DNA of 31,928 bases from an uncultured Mycoplasmatota bacterium (GCA_900546055.1 URBG01000016.1:1-31928), one strand, 5' to 3'. Positions 16,121-23,705 are shown, counted from the stretch's first letter. Numbers and translations are program-made. Notes: a model not told the origin generated them from the sequence alone.

Positions 16121-16149
16121 ATAATAACCTTTTGACAATTAATTGTCAA
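16121..16149 (-). promoter_or_regulatory. Strong promoter with an 18-bp palindrome over the -35
   Basis: The minus strand reads TTGACA (16144-16149), a 17-nt spacer and TATTAT (16121-16126). The -35 is one end of a perfect palindrome, TTGACAATTAATTGTCAA (16132-16149), a plausible operator for a dimeric repressor of the serine-hydrolase gene. Confidence 0.72.
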
Positions 16150-16150
16150 A

Positions 16151-16177
16151 TAAAAAAGGATTAAAATTTAACCCTTT
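16151..16177 (-). terminator. Intrinsic terminator after tig
   Basis: An 11-bp stem with one mismatch (16155-16165 with 16167-16177) is followed by TTTTTTATT on the minus strand. Confidence 0.75.
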
Positions 16178-16181
16178 AAAA

Positions 16182-17441
16182 TTATTTTTCATCACCTTTA
16201 ATGATTTCCATAGCCTTACGCATTTCCATGTCATACTTAACCATTTCTAATCCACCAAATAGTTTAAGAAATTCTTCTTTGTCCATTTGATATTTTTCAG
16301 CCATTTTTTCTGCTTCATTAGCCGCATCCTCATCAGAAATTTCAAGTTTTTCTTGTTTAGCAATTTCTTCAAGCATAAGTCTATAGGTAATTCTCTTAGT
16401 AGCTTCCTCACGCATTTGATCACGTAAAGCATCTTCATTTGAATTAGTAAATTGATAGAATTGTTCAAGTGAAATACCTTGCATTTGTAAATGTTCACGG
16501 TATTGGGAAACCATACGGTCTAATTCTTCTTCAACCATTACATCTGGAATTTCAACTTCTACGCCTTTAGCCGCCTCATCTAATAAAGCATCCATAAATT
16601 TATTTTCAATTTCACTTTCTTTATGCGATAAAATATTATCAGAAATTTCAGCTTCTAATTTTTCTTTTGTATCAATGCCTTCCATTCCTAAATCAGCAAA
16701 GAAGTCCTCATCTAATTCTGGAACAGTAATCTCTTTAACCTCATGAACGTTAACTTTAAATGTAGCTTCTTTACCTTTTAAATCTTCAGCATGATAATCT
16801 TCTGGGAAAGTAACTACTACATCCTTTTCGTCTCCAGCTTTAAGTCCAATTAGTTGTTCTTCAAAACCTGGAATAAAAGTTCCACTACCAATTGTTAAAG
16901 AATAGTTTTCGCCTTTACCACCATCGAAAGCTTTACCATCAACAAAACCTTCAAAATCAATAATTGCTACATCACCTTCAGCAATTGCACCTTCTTTAAG
17001 AACATTTTCTGCAAATCTTTGACGCATATTGTTAATTGCTTCTTCAATTTCTTCTTTTGTAACTGCAGCTTTTTCTTTTTTAACATCTAAATTTTTATAT
17101 TTTCCTAATTTAACTTCAGGTTTTAAAGTAAGAACGAATTTAAATTCGACTGCTTTTTCATCAATACTCTTTAATTCAATATCAGGTCTAGCAACTAATT
17201 CAGTAACTACATCCTTATTATCTTCAAGCATTTGTCCGTAAGCCTTTTCAATTACGATATCAGCCGCATCCATAAATAATGATTCTTTACCATATTTTTT
17301 TAAGAAAACATCTTTTGGAGCTTTTCCAGGACGAAAGCCATCGATTTTTACTTTTTGATTAGCTTTTTCATAAGCTTTATCCATTGCCTCTTCCCATTCA
17401 GTTCCTTCAACTTTAATTTCTATTTCTTTTGTTCTACTCAT
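16182..17441 (-). CDS. tig: Trigger factor, ribosome-associated chaperone and prolyl isomerase
   Basis: Trigger factor binds the ribosome exit tunnel and shields nascent chains. The ribosome-docking loop GFRPGKAP is at about residues 35-42. An FKBP-type isomerase domain follows (about 145-235, with GDVAIIDFEGFVDGKAFDGG), and the helical substrate-cradling domain occupies the rest. An in-frame ATG at 17474 exists, but AGGAGGAAG sits just before ATG 17441, giving 419 residues. The N-terminal strand is a few residues shorter than in most Firmicutes. The gene lies 16 nt after mraY, an unusual partner; clpX does not follow. Confidence 0.96.
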   Translation of the reverse strand: MSRTKEIEIKVEGTEWEEAMDKAYEKANQKVKIDGFRPGKAPKDVFLKKYGKESLFMDAADIVIEKAYGQMLEDNKDVVTELVARPDIELKSIDEKAVEFKFVLTLKPEVKLGKYKNLDVKKEKAAVTKEEIEEAINNMRQRFAENVLKEGAIAEGDVAIIDFEGFVDGKAFDGGKGENYSLTIGSGTFIPGFEEQLIGLKAGDEKDVVVTFPEDYHAEDLKGKEATFKVNVHEVKEITVPELDEDFFADLGMEGIDTKEKLEAEISDNILSHKESEIENKFMDALLDEAAKGVEVEIPDVMVEEELDRMVSQYREHLQMQGISLEQFYQFTNSNEDALRDQMREEATKRITYRLMLEEIAKQEKLEISDEDAANEAEKMAEKYQMDKEEFLKLFGGLEMVKYDMEMRKAMEIIKGDEK

Positions 17442-17457
17442 TTTTCTTCCTCCTCTT

Positions 17458-18450
17458 TTATAGCCATACGCCAAAGCCGATGGCTGCCATACTAAGAATT
17501 AATCCTACTGACCAAAATAATCTTACGATATCGACCTCTGTCCACCCCAACTTTTCAAAGTGATGATGTAAAGGTGCCATTCGAAATACCTTAGTATGAA
17601 ATTTCTTAATTGCAATTAATTGGATAATAACGCTAAGTGTCTCAATAATAAACACTCCAGCCACAACAATTAATGTAATCTCATGGTTACTAATAATAGC
17701 TACACTACCCAAAGCGGCTCCTAAAGCAAGTGAACCAGTATCACCCATAAACACTTTGGCTGGATGACTGTTGTAAACTAAAAATCCTACTAACGATCCC
17801 ACTAATACAAAGCAGAAAATCGCGATATCCTCATTACCAACAGTCCATGGTGAACCCCAACTAATAATACCGAAAGCAAAGAAAGCAATTGCTGAAAGAC
17901 CTCCAGCTAAACCATCTAATCCATCAGTAATATTTACTGCATTACTACTTCCCACTAATACAAATAATAAGAATAGTCCATAGAGCCAGCCCAGATTAAT
18001 TTTAATACCTAAAGTATTAATGTCTAATACCGGTTCATTACCACTGCTTAAATAAATGTAAAAAAATACTAATGCGATTACCAACTGCGCGAATAACTTC
18101 ACAATAATTGGTAAACCTTTGTTATTATGCTTTTTGACGACTAAATAATCATCAACGTAGCCTAATAAAGCATATGCCGAAAAGACAAATAACACGACAA
18201 ACAAGTTGGCTGTTACATCGACTTTATCGGTCAAAATTAGACCTAACATAATAATGAGGGTCGGTATAATAAACATAATTCCGCCCATCGTTGGTGTTCC
18301 CTGTTTCTCTTCATGGCGTTTTCCTAATGTCTTACTAACATTTTGTCCTAACTTTTCTTTTTTCAGCCACTTTACTACAAAATAACCAAAAAATACTGAA
18401 AAGACAAAACCGATCATTATAGCCATGACTACCTTCGCTAAAACTAACAT
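17458..18450 (-). CDS. mraY: Phospho-N-acetylmuramoyl-pentapeptide transferase MraY
   Basis: MraY makes lipid I at the inner face of the membrane by moving phospho-MurNAc-pentapeptide onto undecaprenyl phosphate. About ten membrane segments are visible. Catalytic and metal-binding signatures are D100-D101 in GYVDDY, NITDGLDGLAGG (173-184), FMGDTGS, and the HHH motif in PLHHHFEKLGW near the C-terminus. The 330-residue length is normal. It is separated from murD by two unrelated genes, so the usual dcw cluster order is broken up here. Ribosome binding site GGAGATGAGG precedes the ATG. Confidence 0.97.
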   Translation of the reverse strand: MLVLAKVVMAIMIGFVFSVFFGYFVVKWLKKEKLGQNVSKTLGKRHEEKQGTPTMGGIMFIIPTLIIMLGLILTDKVDVTANLFVVLFVFSAYALLGYVDDYLVVKKHNNKGLPIIVKLFAQLVIALVFFYIYLSSGNEPVLDINTLGIKINLGWLYGLFLLFVLVGSSNAVNITDGLDGLAGGLSAIAFFAFGIISWGSPWTVGNEDIAIFCFVLVGSLVGFLVYNSHPAKVFMGDTGSLALGAALGSVAIISNHEITLIVVAGVFIIETLSVIIQLIAIKKFHTKVFRMAPLHHHFEKLGWTEVDIVRLFWSVGLILSMAAIGFGVWL

Positions 18451-18473
18451 AGCCTCATCTCCATGTAGTTATA

Positions 18474-18503
18474 ATTATACCATTTTTCTAAAGCTTTTGT
18501 ACA
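18474..18503 (-). promoter_or_regulatory. Promoter of the mraY-tig transcript
   Basis: The minus strand reads TGTACA (18498-18503), an 18-nt spacer and an extended -10 TGGTATAAT (box at 18474-18479), about 23 nt before the mraY start. Confidence 0.6.
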
Positions 18504-18532
18504 GCATTTTAACCTTTTTTTATCATACTAGA

Positions 18533-18558
18533 CAAAAAAAGTGGGTTTCCTCGCACTT
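18533..18558 (-). terminator. Second terminator-like hairpin between the TasA-like gene and mraY
   Basis: The minus strand has AAGTG, a CGA bulge, GG-AAA-CC and CACTT followed by seven T residues. No gene ends here. It may back up the terminator at 18633-18658 or end a short untranslated transcript. Confidence 0.5.
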
Positions 18559-18630
18559 AAAATATAATTTTAATTTTTTTCCTTATATAGTGCCTACTTT
18601 TTAGCAAGTTATATTTCACTTTAAAAAACA

Positions 18631-18658
18631 AAAAAATTATCTAATTAAAGATAATTTT
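18631..18658 (-). terminator. Intrinsic terminator of the TasA-like gene
   Basis: A 10-bp AT-rich stem (18633-18642 with 18649-18658) is followed by a T tract on the minus strand, 11 nt after the stop codon. Confidence 0.7.
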
Positions 18659-18669
18659 AATAAACAATA

Positions 18670-19224
18670 TTATGCAGCTGTATCTTGTGAAGCGTTTAAT
18701 GACACTTTAAGTGATGCTGATTCAGTTGATGCACTACTAATTGTCGTATTAGGATATTCAGCAGTTACAGTTATTGTTGAAGTTCCTGTTGTTGCTGCAA
18801 GTGATGTTGGAGATGGATTAGTTACAGTAAACTTAATATGACCACTTGTACTTGTACAAGTTAATCCACTAACAGTACATGAAGTTCCTGTTAAAGTTGG
18901 AGCTCCAAGTTTAGCTTTTAAAGTTCCTGTGTTTTTTACTGTTAAAGTAAATACCATTTTATCCCCCGGTTGATTAAGGTTAGCTACTAACGTTGCAGTT
19001 TGATCATTTCCAAAAGTAATAGTACCAGTTGGGGCAGTTGCTCCAGTTAACCCTGTTGTTGCTGTATAAGCTGAAGTTTTTGTTGTATCAAAAGCAACCT
19101 TCCATGATGATGTAATATTAGCTGTACCATTAACATTTAATTGAGTAGCAAAAGCGGCATATCCTACTGCCATTACTACAACAATTGCCATTAATCCACC
19201 GATTAAAATATTTTTATTACGCAT
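18670..19224 (-). CDS. TasA/camelysin-like secreted surface protein
   Basis: This 184-residue protein has a signal segment with a long hydrophobic core ending in VGYAAFATQLNVNG (about residues 20-33). The mature part is rich in Thr, Ser and Ala with the block NLNQPGDKMVFTLTVKNTGT, which matches the (N-L)-x-PGD-x-F-x-(L/V)-x-(V/I)-x-NxGT pattern of TasA/CalY beta-sandwich fibre proteins. Two cysteines (SCTVSGLTC) could form a disulphide. ATG 19224 was chosen over the upstream in-frame ATG at 19284 because AGGAGGAAAG lies directly before it. A role as a biofilm or surface fibre subunit is an inference; no SipW-type signal peptidase is in the window. Confidence 0.7.
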   Translation of the reverse strand: MRNKNILIGGLMAIVVVMAVGYAAFATQLNVNGTANITSSWKVAFDTTKTSAYTATTGLTGATAPTGTITFGNDQTATLVANLNQPGDKMVFTLTVKNTGTLKAKLGAPTLTGTSCTVSGLTCTSTSGHIKFTVTNPSPTSLAATTGTSTITVTAEYPNTTISSASTESASLKVSLNASQDTAA

Positions 19225-19243
19225 TTTCTTTCCTCCTATATTA

Positions 19244-19263
19244 TTAATAGTCCCTACTATCAA
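19244..19263. repeat. Inverted repeat in the 5' leader of the TasA-like gene
   Basis: Arms 19244-19251 and 19256-19263 pair with one mismatch around a 4-nt loop. It lies between the predicted transcription start and the ribosome binding site, so it may stabilise the mRNA or act as an operator. Confidence 0.5.
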
Positions 19264-19267
19264 TATA

Positions 19268-19297
19268 ATAATACCACCCAACAAAAGTCCAAGTCAA
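19268..19297 (-). promoter_or_regulatory. Promoter of the TasA-like gene
   Basis: The minus strand reads TTGACT (19292-19297), an 18-nt spacer and an extended -10 TGGTATTAT (box at 19268-19273). It gives a leader of about 37 nt. Confidence 0.7.
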
Positions 19298-19360
19298 GAA
19301 AGAATAAATATTATAAACATTTCTTCTAAAATTATGTAAAGTCACACCGAAATAATCGGT

Positions 19361-19855
19361 TTAATCAAGCATATCAATCAAAACATCTAATCTATCAACT
19401 ACAGGATAGCCTTTGCCATCCATATCCAAATCAAAACGCACACCGTATCCGCCGGCCGCTTCCCATTCTTTTAAATTATGAACAAAATCGTCAACCAACA
19501 CTGAGCCTTCGGCTTTAAGCATTTCCGTTTTTGAAATAGATTTTGGCACTGGAATAATTGTAATATCCCTAAAGTGTTTACGAATTATTTTAACCTTTTC
19601 TTCAATTTCACTAATTGAAGTAACATGAGTTAAAATAGATACATTAAATTTATTACTCTCTATAATCTTTTGAATACAGTTCCAACTATCACTAATCGCC
19701 TCACTTTTATTTAAAACCTCTCTCCAATCAAGCTTTTGATAAAACTTTAAATAATTTTCATAATTACGTTCAATCCCTAAATCATCAGCCATTTTATAAG
19801 TTACATCAATTGTATTCATAATTACTCCGTCAAAGTCAATATATAAATTAAGCAT
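19361..19855 (-). CDS. HAD-superfamily 5'(3')-deoxyribonucleotidase-like phosphatase
   Basis: This 164-residue protein has HAD motif I YIDFDGV (D7, D9), a motif II threonine in SILTHVTS, a motif III lysine in SISKTEML and motif IV LVDDFVHNL followed by WEAAGGYGV. This arrangement fits the NT5C (PF06941) type of small nucleotidase that dephosphorylates deoxynucleoside monophosphates, but the substrate cannot be read from sequence. ATG 19855 follows AGGAGTGAG; a longer frame reaching 19909 would run into the promoter. It has a perfect consensus promoter of its own and lies between murD and the TasA-like gene. Confidence 0.75.
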   Translation of the reverse strand: MLNLYIDFDGVIMNTIDVTYKMADDLGIERNYENYLKFYQKLDWREVLNKSEAISDSWNCIQKIIESNKFNVSILTHVTSISEIEEKVKIIRKHFRDITIIPVPKSISKTEMLKAEGSVLVDDFVHNLKEWEAAGGYGVRFDLDMDGKGYPVVDRLDVLIDMLD

Positions 19856-19880
19856 CTTCTCACTCCTATCATCTATAAAG

Positions 19881-19909
19881 ATTATACATATCGAACAAAA
19901 GTTTGTCAA
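19881..19909 (-). promoter_or_regulatory. Consensus sigma-A promoter of the HAD nucleotidase gene
   Basis: The minus strand reads TTGACA (19904-19909), exactly 17 nt, then TATAAT (19881-19886). This rules out translation from the upstream in-frame start at 19909. Confidence 0.88.
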
Positions 19910-19922
19910 TTAAAAACGACAT

Positions 19923-19960
19923 AAAAAAAGAAATTATTGTAAATTATCAACAATTTCTTT
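19923..19960 (-). terminator. Intrinsic terminator of murD
   Basis: A 13-bp stem with one G-T pair (19927-19939 with 19948-19960) lies in the last murD codons and is followed by seven T residues on the minus strand. Confidence 0.85.
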
Positions 19961-21271
19961 AAACTTGTCTCCTCGTTCTTCAAACGATTTAAATTGATCC
20001 CAACTTGCACAAGCCGGACTTAATAATATCGTATCTCCTGCTTCAGATAAGTTATAGGCTAATCTTACAGCCTCGTCTAAATCTTCAACTATAGTTACAT
20101 CAATTTCCTTCTGCTTGCAATACTTTTTAATTTTATCTCTTGTTTCACCATAACATACAACATTTTTAACATGCTCTAAATGATTATCTAGTTCATCAAA
20201 GGACTGACCTCTATCTAACCCACCCAACAATAAAATAACAGGTGAATCAAATGAAGATAAAGCTACTATTGTTGACTTATTATTAGTTGCCTTAGAATCA
20301 TTATAAAATTCACGATCATTAATTCTTCTAACAAATTCCATACGATGTTCAACTCCACCAAAGTTATCTAAAGCTTCTTTAATCACTTCATTAGAAACAT
20401 TAAATTGTTTAGCTACCATAATTGCACACATAACATTTTCATAATTATGCATACCCTTAATTCTAATATCATTTAATTCGCAAACTGGGTTTCCTTTATA
20501 CCAAATCTGATTATTCTTAATATAGCAATCTGCTTCACTCTCACTTGAAAAATATAATTTCTGAGATGGAATACCTTTAGTTAATCTAACTATTTCATCA
20601 TCTTTACCATTTAAAATAGCTACGTCTTTATCAGTGTGATGATTAAAAATACGAAGTTTATTTTTCTTATATTTATCATACGTTCCAAACATATCAATAT
20701 GAACTTCACTTAAATTAGTAAATACACTAATATCTGTTTTAAATTTATCAAAATCAACTAACTGGTGACTAGATACCTCTAAAACTAAAATATCATTTTG
20801 CTCAACCTCTTCTACAAATGAAGAAAATGCAATTCCTAAATTGCCACCTAATCTAACTGGTAACCCTGCCATTTTCAAAATTTCATAAGTTAAATAAGTT
20901 GTCGTTGTCTTTCCGTTAGAACCAGTAATACCAACAATTTTAACCCCTTTTGGTAATAAATTATAAGCTACTTCCATTTCATTAATAACTGGAATGCCTA
21001 ATTTTTTCGCCTTAACAACCACTTCATTATCAGCTCTTACTCCAGGATTTTTAACAACATAATCAAATTTATCGTTTAAAAGTTCAGCTTGCCCACCTTG
21101 CTCTTTTGTAATAACCACATTTATACCTAAATCTTCTAAATCATTAATTAAATCATAATCATCGCACTTAATATCAGTTAATAAAATATGATTTTTTTTA
21201 TTTAATAATTTACTGACAGCTACTCCACTACGCCCCATGCCTAGTACAAATATTTTTTTGCCTTCATACAT
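19934..21271 (-). CDS. murD: UDP-N-acetylmuramoyl-L-alanine:D-glutamate ligase MurD
   Basis: MurD adds D-glutamate to UDP-MurNAc-L-Ala in the cytoplasm. The N-terminal Rossmann domain starts FVLGMGRSGVAVSKLL. The ATP-binding loop GITGSNGKTT is at residues 114-123. The central ligase block HRMEFVRRINDREFYNDSKATN and the C-terminal LLLGGLDRG motif are intact. Length (445) is normal. It is monocistronic, with an extended -10 just upstream and a terminator at its end, rather than part of a dcw operon. Confidence 0.97.
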   Translation of the reverse strand: MYEGKKIFVLGMGRSGVAVSKLLNKKNHILLTDIKCDDYDLINDLEDLGINVVITKEQGGQAELLNDKFDYVVKNPGVRADNEVVVKAKKLGIPVINEMEVAYNLLPKGVKIVGITGSNGKTTTTYLTYEILKMAGLPVRLGGNLGIAFSSFVEEVEQNDILVLEVSSHQLVDFDKFKTDISVFTNLSEVHIDMFGTYDKYKKNKLRIFNHHTDKDVAILNGKDDEIVRLTKGIPSQKLYFSSESEADCYIKNNQIWYKGNPVCELNDIRIKGMHNYENVMCAIMVAKQFNVSNEVIKEALDNFGGVEHRMEFVRRINDREFYNDSKATNNKSTIVALSSFDSPVILLLGGLDRGQSFDELDNHLEHVKNVVCYGETRDKIKKYCKQKEIDVTIVEDLDEAVRLAYNLSEAGDTILLSPACASWDQFKSFEERGDKFKEIVDNLQ

Positions 21272-21293
21272 ATTGTTTCACCTTCCTAATATA

Positions 21294-21302
21294 ATTATAT
21301 CA
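21294..21302 (-). promoter_or_regulatory. Extended -10 promoter of murD
   Basis: The minus strand reads TGATATAAT, followed by GGAAGGTGAAACAATATG. No clear -35. Confidence 0.45.
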
Positions 21303-21328
21303 CAATCACATAATTTTAGTTCATCAAC

Positions 21329-21356
21329 TTGATTTTTAACATAAAAAGTGTATAAT
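21329..21356 (+). promoter_or_regulatory. Promoter of the diacylglycerol kinase-like gene
   Basis: TTGATT (21329-21334), a 16-nt spacer and TATAAT (21351-21356). It implies the start codon at 21384 rather than the in-frame ATG at 21348, which lies within the promoter. Confidence 0.72.
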
Positions 21357-21383
21357 ATTAAAAGACAAAAAGGGGGATGCATC

Positions 21384-22343
21384 ATGAGAAAAAGTTGCTG
21401 TCTTATATATAATAAACACGCCTCAGGATTTAAAGAACACAAACTTCCTAAAATTACTGAAAAAATCCTAAAAGCAGGATATAATCCAACCTTACTAGAA
21501 AGCGAATATCCCGGATATATTATTGATCAAGTTCCAAGATTAAATAATGAATTTGATGTCATTTTAACAATGGGTGGCGATGGCACTGTAAGCGAAGCAT
21601 ATGAAGCCTTTCACGGACTTGAAGAACAACACGCCATTTATGGTCATATTCCAGGGGGAACTACCAATGATATGGGGCCAAACACTTATCTTCCAAGATA
21701 TAACCCTGTAAAAGCTACTTCCCTACTTTTAAATGGAACTGTAGAAAATCGTCAAATAATAATCGTAAACAATCAACCAATTGCCTATGTAGCTGCTGGA
21801 GGCATCCTTGCCCCTGTAACTTATTTAATAGACAAAAGTAATGATAAAAAGGATGTAGGAACATTTAGTTATGTTAGATATGGAGCCAGAAAATTACTAA
21901 CGGATGAAAAATTATATAAAGATATCATCAGAAATCCATATCAAATCACTTACACCGCTAACGGAGAAACAGTTCAAACTGAAGCAATATTCTTCGCCAT
22001 ATTTAATGGTAGATCTTTTGCTAATTTAAATATTAATCCACATGCTAACATGTGTGACAATATGTTTGAAGTTGCCATTGTTCATAACAAAAGCGACTTA
22101 TTTAAAATGGTTTCTAGATGTACACCATTTTCTAAAAATGGAATTATGGGTTTAGATCCAAATACTGTTTTTTCAACTGACAGTTTAGAATTAACATTTA
22201 CAGATGGAATTCCCTACTATCCTATCAATTGTGATGGCGATCCTAAAGAAATTTTAACCGAAGAAAATAATACAATTTCTGTAAAACCAGGTGGAACAAT
22301 ATCAGAATTATCAGGTAAACAAAAAAAATATGGCTCTAGATAA
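21384..22343 (+). CDS. Diacylglycerol kinase/YegS-like lipid kinase
   Basis: This 319-residue protein belongs to the DAGK catalytic family (PF00781). The nucleotide-binding signature is LTMGGDGTVSEA (GGDGT at 64-68), followed by HIPGGTTND, the family's second conserved loop. The C-terminal half has the beta-sandwich domain pattern, ending in NCDGDP. Members phosphorylate diacylglycerol or related lipids, recycling it into phospholipid synthesis; the precise lipid is not shown. ATG 21384 is preceded by AGGGGGATG. It is divergent from murD and convergent with rplT. Confidence 0.88.
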   Translation: MRKSCCLIYNKHASGFKEHKLPKITEKILKAGYNPTLLESEYPGYIIDQVPRLNNEFDVILTMGGDGTVSEAYEAFHGLEEQHAIYGHIPGGTTNDMGPNTYLPRYNPVKATSLLLNGTVENRQIIIVNNQPIAYVAAGGILAPVTYLIDKSNDKKDVGTFSYVRYGARKLLTDEKLYKDIIRNPYQITYTANGETVQTEAIFFAIFNGRSFANLNINPHANMCDNMFEVAIVHNKSDLFKMVSRCTPFSKNGIMGLDPNTVFSTDSLELTFTDGIPYYPINCDGDPKEILTEENNTISVKPGGTISELSGKQKKYGSR

Positions 22344-22360
22344 GTCATATTTTTTGATGT
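22323..22360 (+). terminator. Terminator of the diacylglycerol kinase-like gene
   Basis: A 10-bp A/T-rich stem (22323-22332 with 22346-22355) encloses the stop codon in its 13-nt loop and ends in six T residues. Confidence 0.7.
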
Positions 22361-22386
22361 AAAAAGACACCTTATTTTAAGGCATC
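22361..22386 (-). terminator. Intrinsic terminator of infC-rpmI-rplT
   Basis: A 9-bp stem with two G-T pairs (22366-22374 with 22378-22386) and a 3-nt loop includes the rplT stop codon and is followed by TTTTT on the minus strand. Confidence 0.8.
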
Positions 22387-22941
22387 TAGTAATTCAGCTT
22401 TTTTCATTGTAGAATATCCTTCTACATTTTTTTCTTTAGCTAATTTTTTAAGTTCAGCAACTGTTAATTTTGAAATATCTTCTTTAGTTTCTTCTGCTTT
22501 AGCTTCCTTTTTAGGAGCAGCCTTTTCTTCTACTTTAACAGTTTCTTTTTTAGCTGCAGCTTTTGGAGCTTCTTTAATTTCTTTACCAGATAGTGCTTCT
22601 TTAGCAGTAGCTACTAACCCAGCAAAAGTTTTTGGATCATCAATAGCGATCTCTGAAAGCATTTTTCTGTTGATTTCAATTTCAGCTTTAGATAGACCAT
22701 TAATAAATCTTGAATAAGAAATATCATTTTGTCTACAAGCAGCATTGATTCTTGTAATCCATAACTTTCTAAAATCTCTCTTTTTCGTTCTTCTATCTCT
22801 ATAAGCATACATTAATGAATGTCTTACTTGTTCTTTAGCAGTTTTATATAATTTATGTTTACTTCCAAAATAACCTTTAGCTTGTTTTAAAGCTTTTTTG
22901 TGACGAGCACGAGTAATCGTACCACCTTTAACTCTTGTCAT
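22372..22941 (-). CDS. rplT: Ribosomal protein L20 with a C-terminal Rho_N/SAP-like extension
   Basis: Residues 1-117 are a complete L20: MTRVKGGTITRARHKK at the start, the YAYRDRRTKKRDFRKLWI block, and NRKMLSEIAIDDPKTF near residues 91-106. L20 binds 23S rRNA early in 50S assembly and represses its own operon. Normal L20 ends near residue 118. Here an Ala/Lys/Glu-rich linker (about 118-154) leads to DISKLTVAELKKLAKEKN and a STMKKAELLDALK end (155-189), which has the pattern of the Rho N-terminal/SAP helix-extended-helix domain that binds nucleic acid. No stop or frameshift separates the parts. The gap from rpmI is 21 nt. Confidence 0.95.
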   Translation of the reverse strand: MTRVKGGTITRARHKKALKQAKGYFGSKHKLYKTAKEQVRHSLMYAYRDRRTKKRDFRKLWITRINAACRQNDISYSRFINGLSKAEIEINRKMLSEIAIDDPKTFAGLVATAKEALSGKEIKEAPKAAAKKETVKVEEKAAPKKEAKAEETKEDISKLTVAELKKLAKEKNVEGYSTMKKAELLDALK

Positions 22942-22962
22942 ATATATTGTCCTCCTTTAATT

Positions 22963-23163
22963 TTATTTATTGATTAATTCTTTAACTCTCTTAATATCTG
23001 AACTATGCATTTCAGATTCGTGATGTCTTCTTCTTCTAGAAGCATTACTTTTATGAGTTAATTTATGATTTTTATTAGCTGGTTGATATTTAATAGAACC
23101 GCCTTTTCTTACTTTTATAACTTTTGCTAAACCCTTATGAGTCTTTTGAGTCTTTTTAGCCAT
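22963..23163 (-). CDS. rpmI: Ribosomal protein L35
   Basis: This 66-residue, very basic protein fits L35 in size and composition: KTHKGLAKVIKVRKGGSIKY near the start, then NHKLTHKSNASRRRRHH. It sits between infC (11-nt gap) and rplT (21-nt gap), the conserved infC-rpmI-rplT order. AGGAGG precedes the ATG. Confidence 0.95.
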   Translation of the reverse strand: MAKKTQKTHKGLAKVIKVRKGGSIKYQPANKNHKLTHKSNASRRRRHHESEMHSSDIKRVKELINK

Positions 23164-23174
23164 AATTTTTCCTC

Positions 23175-23705
23175 CTATTTTTCCTTAATCGGTGCGAGTA
23201 TCATATTCATAAAACGTCCATCTAGCTTAGGTTGTTGCTCAACTGTTGCATACTCACTAACTGCCTCTGCAAATCGAAGTAATACTTCTTTACCAAGATG
23301 TTGATGCGCCATTTCTCTACCCTTGAAACGGATAGTTACTTTAACCTTATGTCCCTTTTGTAAATATTTAGTTGCATTGTTTACTCTCGTATTAAAATCA
23401 TGAATATCGATAGAGACAGATAGCCTATATTCTTTCATATCAAGATTAGTCTCTCTTTGTCTTTTCATATTTTCCTTTTGTTTTTTCTTTTGATCATATT
23501 TGTAACGATTGTAATCCATTATTTTACATACTGGTGGTTTACCATTTGGATTAATTAAAACCAAATCAAAACCAGCATAAGACGCTAAAGTAAGTGCATC
23601 TTTAATTTGTTTTACTCCTAATTGTTCCCCATTTGGGCCAATTACTAATACTTCTTTTGCACGAATTTGTTCGTTTATGTATAAATCTTTTTCTCTACTT
23701 GCGAT
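23175..23705 (-). CDS. infC: Translation initiation factor IF-3 with a probable AUC start codon
   Basis: IF-3 keeps 30S subunits free and checks the start codon. The N-terminal domain begins SREKDLYINEQIRAKEVLVI; the linker is lysine-rich (KYDQKKKQKEN); the C-terminal domain holds RFKGREMAHQHLGKEVLLRF and closes with RFMNMILAPI. A frame starting at ATG 23720 would overlap its own Shine-Dalgarno sequence: GGAGGTG is at 23712-23718. Six nucleotides downstream is ATC (23703-23705), followed by the family's N-terminal sequence. infC genes of E. coli and B. subtilis start with AUU, which lets IF-3 limit its own synthesis, so AUC is the most reasonable start here. Product length is 176. Confidence 0.93.
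   Translation of the reverse strand: MASREKDLYINEQIRAKEVLVIGPNGEQLGVKQIKDALTLASYAGFDLVLINPNGKPPVCKIMDYNRYKYDQKKKQKENMKRQRETNLDMKEYRLSVSIDIHDFNTRVNNATKYLQKGHKVKVTIRFKGREMAHQHLGKEVLLRFAEAVSEYATVEQQPKLDGRFMNMILAPIKEK

Noticed and set aside
22614..22808. Second minus-strand frame within rplT
   Set aside because: Out-of-frame shadow of the conserved L20 coding sequence.
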